Part shown: in pieces, positions 15,694 through 19,238 of the stretch
Position numbering within the stretch: the stretch's first letter is position 1
Layout of the letters: each line of letters opens with the position of its first letter
Source: Altererythrobacter sp.
GTDB lineage: Bacteria > Pseudomonadota > Alphaproteobacteria > Sphingomonadales > Sphingomonadaceae
Length of the DNA stretch: 19,238 nucleotides
Reading direction: 5' to 3'
Assembly: GCA_024636575.1 (NCBI GenBank)
Contig: JAGXGU010000037.1
Coordinates: 1 to 19,238 of the forward strand
Notes under the pieces: generated by a model
Database searches by the model: none
What the model saw: only the letters and a program-made list of their open reading frames with translations
Told to the model about the DNA's origin: nothing
Program-made: the position numbers and the translations under genes

Positions 15694-15924
15694 TTATCCG
15701 GCCAGGATGCCCTTTGCTGCCAATGCCAGCAGACCCATGCCAACAATGGCACTGGCCATGAAGATATTGGTCCACGGGACCCAGCCGATCCGGTCGATCC
15801 GGGCGCGTTTCATGCGCCTGCGTTCGCCAAATAGCGCAACTACCGCGATGATCAGCAAGGCAATGCCCCACAGGCCGACGATTTCGGCCTCGCTGGCAAA
15901 GGTCAGGAATTCATGCAGGTTCAT
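15694..15924 (-). CDS. Small two-helix membrane protein, function unknown
   Basis: A 76-aa protein not recognised by function. Two hydrophobic helices at about residues 15-32 (EIVGLWGIALLIIAVVAL) and 53-72 (NIFMASAIVGMGLLALAA) flank a strongly basic loop (GERRRMKRARIDR), which should face the cytoplasm, giving an N-out/C-out hairpin. The ATG at 15924 starts the natural-looking sequence; the frame is open upstream to 16041, but that part overlaps the start of the next gene. No good ribosome binding site is visible. Its stop overlaps a hairpin TGGCCG-N6-CGGCCA (15687-15704) shared with the end of convergent cpaF. Confidence 0.65.
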   Translation of the reverse strand: MNLHEFLTFASEAEIVGLWGIALLIIAVVALFGERRRMKRARIDRIGWVPWTNIFMASAIVGMGLLALAAKGILAG

Positions 15925-16020
15925 GGCGCTGCGCGATATGGCGATTGGGAACGGGTTCGGCAACCGATGACCTTCCGCAAAGCGGCTTGAACAATGTTGG
16001 CCAGCGCCTAGAGCGATTTG

Positions 16021-16941
16021 ATGACCGACAGGCCGGAACAAAGACCACTATTCGCATTGGTAATCCGCCTCGGCGCGGCGCTGGTCCTTTCGCTGATGCT
16101 GGTGTTCGTCAAATTACTCGGCGAAAGCGGCGTCCATTTGCTGGAAATCCTGTTCTGGCGCCAGGTCGTTACCATCCCCATCCTCGGCGCATGGTTTTAC
16201 TTCAGCGGCCGGATGCTGCTGCTGAGCACCGACCGGCTGGCATTGCACGGCAAACGCGCCGCCTACGGGCTTATCGGCATGGTGCTGAATTTCGCCGGAG
16301 TGTTACTGCTGCCCTTGGCGGAGGCGACAACTTTCAACTTTACCTCCGCAATATGGGCGGTGATCCTGTCGGCGATGCTGCTGCAGGAGAAAGTCGGCCC
16401 CTACCGCTGGGCGGCTGTGATGCTGGGGTTTGCCGGGGTACTCGTCATCGCCCAGCCAGGCGGCGGCAATATTCCCCTGCTTGGCGCAGCCGTCGCGCTC
16501 TGTGCCGCGTTCATGATTGCGCTGATTTCGATCCAGATCCGCGATCTGGGCAAGACCGAAAATCCGCTGACCATCGTATTCTATTTCTCTGCCTTCACAA
16601 CGCCTATTCTGGCGCTGGCGATGCCCTTCGTGGCGCAGCAGCACACGGCCTATCAGTGGGGTTTGCTGGCAGGTCTCGCCCTGTTCGGTATCCTGGGGCA
16701 ATTCCTGCTGACTGCTGCGCTGCGTCTCGGCTCTGTCGCCACGGTGATCGTGATGGATTATTCCGCGCTGATCTGGGCAACCCTGTTCGGGTGGGTCATC
16801 TTCGACCAATTGCCGCCCGCAGCGACATGGATCGGTGCACCGCTGATCATCGCAGCGGGGATCACGATCGCCTGGCGGGAACACCATCTGGCAAAAATGC
16901 GGAAATCCGATCTGGAAACGCGCCGCTTGCTTGCCGAGTGA
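16021..16941 (+). CDS. EamA/DMT-family inner-membrane transporter
   Basis: A 306-aa ten-helix transporter of the EamA family with two homologous halves (about 14-140 and 150-290). PLAEATTFNFTSAIWAVILS in the first half and MDYSALIWATLFGWVIF in the second are typical. It resembles the transporter at 12870-13763 in fold, but the sequences are clearly distinct, so they are not a recent duplication. ATG at 16021 has AGAG seven nt upstream; a TTG one codon earlier is also in frame. It diverges from the small membrane gene 96 bp away and is followed after 71 bp by the entericidin-like gene. The substrate is unknown. Confidence 0.9.
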   Translation: MTDRPEQRPLFALVIRLGAALVLSLMLVFVKLLGESGVHLLEILFWRQVVTIPILGAWFYFSGRMLLLSTDRLALHGKRAAYGLIGMVLNFAGVLLLPLAEATTFNFTSAIWAVILSAMLLQEKVGPYRWAAVMLGFAGVLVIAQPGGGNIPLLGAAVALCAAFMIALISIQIRDLGKTENPLTIVFYFSAFTTPILALAMPFVAQQHTAYQWGLLAGLALFGILGQFLLTAALRLGSVATVIVMDYSALIWATLFGWVIFDQLPPAATWIGAPLIIAAGITIAWREHHLAKMRKSDLETRRLLAE

Positions 16942-17012
16942 GGAACCATTCATGTAACAGTTCGTATTGTGTTTGATGGCCCACCTTCGGGCAGAATTTC
17001 GGAGAAGAAATA

Positions 17013-17141
17013 ATGGCTCGCAAAATTTTCATCGCGATCGGGATTGCCGCAATGACAATCTCAACTGCTGCCTGCAATACAGTCAAGGGCGTCGGCCAGG
17101 ATATCGAATCGGTCGGCGAGGCAGGCGATCGCGCAATCTGA
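17013..17141 (+). CDS. Entericidin-like small lipoprotein
   Basis: A 42-aa protein starting at ATG 17013 with an excellent GGAGAAG eight nt upstream. A basic N-terminus and hydrophobic stretch (IFIAIGIAAMTISTAA) lead to a lipobox-like TAAC, with Cys21 as the expected lipidated residue. The mature part CNTVKGVGQDIESVGEAGDR matches the entericidin A/B pattern. In enterobacteria entericidin B is a stationary-phase, lysis-promoting lipoprotein and A its antidote; in alphaproteobacteria single copies are common and their role is unclear. Only one copy is present here. A strong terminator follows 38 bp downstream. Confidence 0.85.
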   Translation: MARKIFIAIGIAAMTISTAACNTVKGVGQDIESVGEAGDRAI

Positions 17142-17179
17142 GTTCGCACCATTTGAATGACCCGCTAAGGGTCGCACGG

Positions 17180-17209
17180 ACACCCGTCGGAGCAATCCGG
17201 CGGGTGTTT
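17180..17209 (+). terminator. Rho-independent terminator after entericidin gene
   Basis: ACACCCGTCGG (17180-17190) and CCGGCGGGTGT (17197-17207) form an 11-bp stem with one mismatch and a 6-nt loop, followed by TT. A smaller hairpin GACCC-GCTAA-GGGTC precedes it at 17159-17173. It should end the entericidin transcript. Confidence 0.75.
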
Positions 17210-17217
17210 GAGTATCC

Positions 17218-17240
17218 GCGATAGCCGATCTTGCTATCGC
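17218..17240. terminator. Perfect hairpin at end of the minus-strand operon
   Basis: GCGATAGC (17218-17225), a 7-nt loop, and GCTATCGC (17233-17240) form a perfect 8-bp stem. It lies 14 bp past the stop of the ABA4-like gene. No T-run follows on either strand, so it may be a processing or protective stem rather than a classic terminator. Confidence 0.45.
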
Positions 17241-17254
17241 ACAGTGCCGTCAGG

Positions 17255-17710
17255 TCATTTCCTCATCCGGCCATACAGGCGTGCGCGTCTTTCGCGGATC
17301 ATGAGCCATATCCCCAGCCCCAGCGGCCCGGCCAGAAAAGTCGCTATCAGGATCGGCGCCTGAACCAGACGGGAAAACTGTTTCGCATCGGCATCGCGGA
17401 CGATCCATAACCCGATGAACAAATCGAACGCCAGATAATGCGTCCAGCCGATCGCTATTCCGCCATCGGAAGCGAAAATGGCCCTCACGCCCTCGATCGA
17501 CGAGAAGTTCCCCCCCGCACCGCCAAGGCCTGAACCGCCTGCCAGCCCGGCGAGCAAGGATATCAAGCCAGCAGAATAGATCAGGCACAGCAGGCCGACA
17601 CCAAGATACAAAACCGCAGTCAGCGGTAGGGGCCTGCGCGGCAGGAAAATCAGGATTATCCACCCGGTCAGCGCGATGATATTCACCACACTGAAAATTG
17701 CCTGCCACAT
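17255..17710 (-). CDS. ABA4-like membrane protein (DUF4281)
   Basis: A 151-aa integral membrane protein with about four helices. The segment GWTHYLAFDLFIGLWIVRDA (around residues 88-107) and the following FLAGPLGLGIWLMIR are diagnostic of the ABA4-like family, whose plant founder is needed to form neoxanthin from violaxanthin. The role of bacterial members is unclear. The second loop is Gly-rich (GLAGGSGLGGAGG). ATG at 17710 follows AGAGGA at good spacing. It starts 27 bp after the stop of the NAD(P)-binding protein gene, so it is likely the last gene of the dgt-like operon. A carotenoid link is possible in a pigmented sphingomonad but is not shown here. Confidence 0.8.
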   Translation of the reverse strand: MWQAIFSVVNIIALTGWIILIFLPRRPLPLTAVLYLGVGLLCLIYSAGLISLLAGLAGGSGLGGAGGNFSSIEGVRAIFASDGGIAIGWTHYLAFDLFIGLWIVRDADAKQFSRLVQAPILIATFLAGPLGLGIWLMIRERRARLYGRMRK

Positions 17711-17737
17711 TGTAAAATTCCTCTCCGGCTTGATGCC

Positions 17738-18454
17738 TTACGCTGTCAGCCGTGGTTCTGGTTGCGGCAGTGAACCCGCCGCACGCAGGATTGCATCGTG
17801 ATCATGCGCGAACCGTCCGCCCGGCTTGGTCAGCGCCAGTGCCAGCGCCGCATCAGCCACGGTGGCAGCTTCGATGGCGCGGTATTTCCGGTAATTGCCC
17901 TGCAACATCAAATTGCCCAGCGGCGCGGCGATGATCCCAAGTCGTTCCACGAAACGCAAATCATCTGGCCGCGCACCGCGCAGCAGGCTGGGCCGCAAGA
18001 TATCAAGCCGCCTGAATCCTACCTTGGCCAGATCCCGTTCGGCTTCGCCTTTCACCTGCAAATAGAATGTCTTCGCCAGAATATGGGCACCAACCGAACT
18101 GACCGAGATGAACCGTTGCACCCCCTGCCGGTGCGCCGCCCGCGCAACATCCAGCACCAGATCATGATCGACAGCGCGGAACGCATCATCGTCCCCCCCG
18201 GATTTCTTGCGGGTTGTCCCAAGCGCGTTGATCATTACCTGCGGCTTCACCGCTTCGATCACTTCTTCCCAATGGCCGGGGTCGGCAACGAACAATTCCA
18301 TTCTGGCCCCAACCGGCAATTTCATTTCCCGGCGTGCAATGGCGACCAGGCGCACATCCTCCCGCCCGATACACGCGTCCACCACGGCGCGCCCGATCAT
18401 TCCGGTCGCGCCGACCAGGGCAATCTTCAATGGGCCGGAGTCCGATTTAAACAT
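17738..18454 (-). CDS. TIP30-like NAD(P)-binding oxidoreductase
   Basis: A 238-aa Rossmann-fold protein of the atypical short-chain dehydrogenase group. The dinucleotide-binding motif is GATGMIG (15-21). SVSSVGA followed by YLQVKGEAE supplies the Ser/Tyr/Lys-type site seen in TIP30/HTATIP2-like and NAD(P)H-binding proteins, and RRLDILRPSLL is the usual strand after it. Length matches the family (about 215-240 aa). ATG at 18454 follows GAGGG and overlaps the dGTPase-like gene by 8 nt, which implies translational coupling. Bacterial members are mostly uncharacterised; a redox or epimerase role is plausible. No membrane segment is seen. Confidence 0.85.
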   Translation of the reverse strand: MFKSDSGPLKIALVGATGMIGRAVVDACIGREDVRLVAIARREMKLPVGARMELFVADPGHWEEVIEAVKPQVMINALGTTRKKSGGDDDAFRAVDHDLVLDVARAAHRQGVQRFISVSSVGAHILAKTFYLQVKGEAERDLAKVGFRRLDILRPSLLRGARPDDLRFVERLGIIAAPLGNLMLQGNYRKYRAIEAATVADAALALALTKPGGRFAHDHDAILRAAGSLPQPEPRLTA

Positions 18455-19238
18455 TACTCAATCCCTCTGGTATTTCGCCGTAAATGCGGGCGCATTGATC
18501 GATCGCGAAACGATCCGTCATCCCGGCGATGTAATCCGCGATATGCCTGCTGCGGTCCGGATCATGCACTGGCAAGGACTGGTGCCAACCATCGCCCAAC
18601 AATCGATCATCCTGTGTAAAGGCGGTAAACAGGCGTGTCACCACGTCGGTAGCCCGCTCCGCGGTCGCCCGCTGCTCGGGATGGTAATAGAGCCGATCAT
18701 ACATGAATTTCTTGAGCCGCCGCTCGTCCGCTTGCATCGTGGGCGAAAAAGTGCCGAGCAGCCCATCGGCTCTGCGAATGTCATCGACAGTTTCATACCC
18801 GGCCACTGCGGCACGGGTGTGCGTGATCACGTCATTCACCATCAGCCCTATTTGCCCCCGGACAAGTTCCCGCAACTGGCGGTCGCGGGGGGCCTGTGGG
18901 AAGCGCTTTTCGACAGCCCGCCATTGATCCGCGACGAAGTCTATCATCAGCAGGTCATCCAGCTGCAGGAAACCGGCGCGCAGCCCATCATCGATGTCGT
19001 GATTGTCATAGGCGATATCATCGGCAATTGCCGCAATCTGCGCCTCGAGCGAGGCATATTGACCCAGATGAAGCGGGAAATCGGCATCCAGTTCGGACAG
19101 CGCCCAGCCCGGATGTGCGACCGGCCCGTTATGCTTGGCCAAGCCTTCCAGCAGTTCCCAGGTCAGATTGAGACCCTGATGATCGCAATACGGGCTTTCA
19201 AGCCGCATCAGCGTGCGCAGCGATTGGGCATTATGGTC
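18447..19238 (-). CDS. dgt: dGTP triphosphohydrolase-like HD protein (5' end beyond window)
   Basis: The C-terminal 263 residues of a deoxyguanosinetriphosphate triphosphohydrolase-like protein, an HD-superfamily enzyme that cleaves dNTPs to nucleoside plus triphosphate and helps set nucleotide pools. The frame is open to the right edge; an internal ATG at 19208 is not the true start, since upstream codons (DHNAQSLRTL) fit the family. Visible conserved parts are LNLTWELLEGLAKHNGP, IADDIAYDNHDIDDGLRAG (metal/active-site helix) and the C-terminal MTDRFAIDQCARIYGE. The HD motif itself lies outside the window. Its last 8 nt overlap the TIP30-like gene, so it heads a three-gene operon. Confidence 0.93.
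   Translation of the reverse strand, partial: DHNAQSLRTLMRLESPYCDHQGLNLTWELLEGLAKHNGPVAHPGWALSELDADFPLHLGQYASLEAQIAAIADDIAYDNHDIDDGLRAGFLQLDDLLMIDFVADQWRAVEKRFPQAPRDRQLRELVRGQIGLMVNDVITHTRAAVAGYETVDDIRRADGLLGTFSPTMQADERRLKKFMYDRLYYHPEQRATAERATDVVTRLFTAFTQDDRLLGDGWHQSLPVHDPDRSRHIADYIAGMTDRFAIDQCARIYGEIPEGLSNV

Noticed and set aside
15687..15704. TGGCCG-N6-CGGCCA hairpin as a cpaF terminator
   Set aside because: The stem is only 6 bp, has no T-run on either strand and overlaps the stop of the convergent gene.

Overview
The window looks like chromosomal DNA of an alphaproteobacterium, most likely of the order Sphingomonadales (Erythrobacteraceae or a close relative). The grounds are a TonB-dependent receptor operon with an MFS transporter and GH65/beta-phosphoglucomutase genes, a CpaF ATPase, a glmS product ending like that of E. 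coli, and high-GC codon use over most of the window. No rRNA, tRNA, CRISPR array or intact transposase was seen. The genus assignment is inference.

Bases 1-4137 form a signalling island, by eye lower in GC than the rest. Two FixL-type PAS histidine kinases diverge: one on the minus strand, cut by the left edge, and one on the plus strand at 1172-2713. They share a gap that carries an inverted repeat. Next come a single-domain BLUF blue-light protein on the minus strand (2735-3145) and a FixJ-type response regulator on the plus strand (3466-4137). The parts suggest a light-responsive two-component circuit, with two kinases and the BLUF protein converging on one regulator. No experiment in the sequence links them.

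Bases 4173-9731 are a minus-strand sugar operon: GH65 glycoside phosphorylase remnant, beta-phosphoglucomutase, TonB-dependent receptor and MFS transporter. The GH65 gene has lost its N-terminal half and runs in frame, with no stop, into the phosphoglucomutase. Beyond the broken end, 9732-10934 holds a damaged MarR-type regulator and a gene-free stretch.

That stretch ends at glmS (10935-12758, minus strand). About 20 bp past the glmS stop codon lies a sequence that looks like the right end of a Tn7-like transposon: a TGTGG terminus followed by three tandem 19-bp repeats that each begin AATAAAG. This is the classic attTn7 position. No tns genes or second end are visible, so it appears to be a relic. 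Deletion of the rest of the element could explain the decapitated GH65 gene.

The right part is ordinary chromosome. It holds a DMT/EamA exporter (minus), cpaF (plus, preceded by a nine-codon leader ORF with a strong ribosome binding site), a small two-helix membrane protein (minus), a second EamA transporter (plus) and an entericidin-like lipoprotein with its terminator. A minus-strand operon closes the window: dGTPase-like protein (cut by the right edge), TIP30-like NAD(P)-binding protein and ABA4-like membrane protein.
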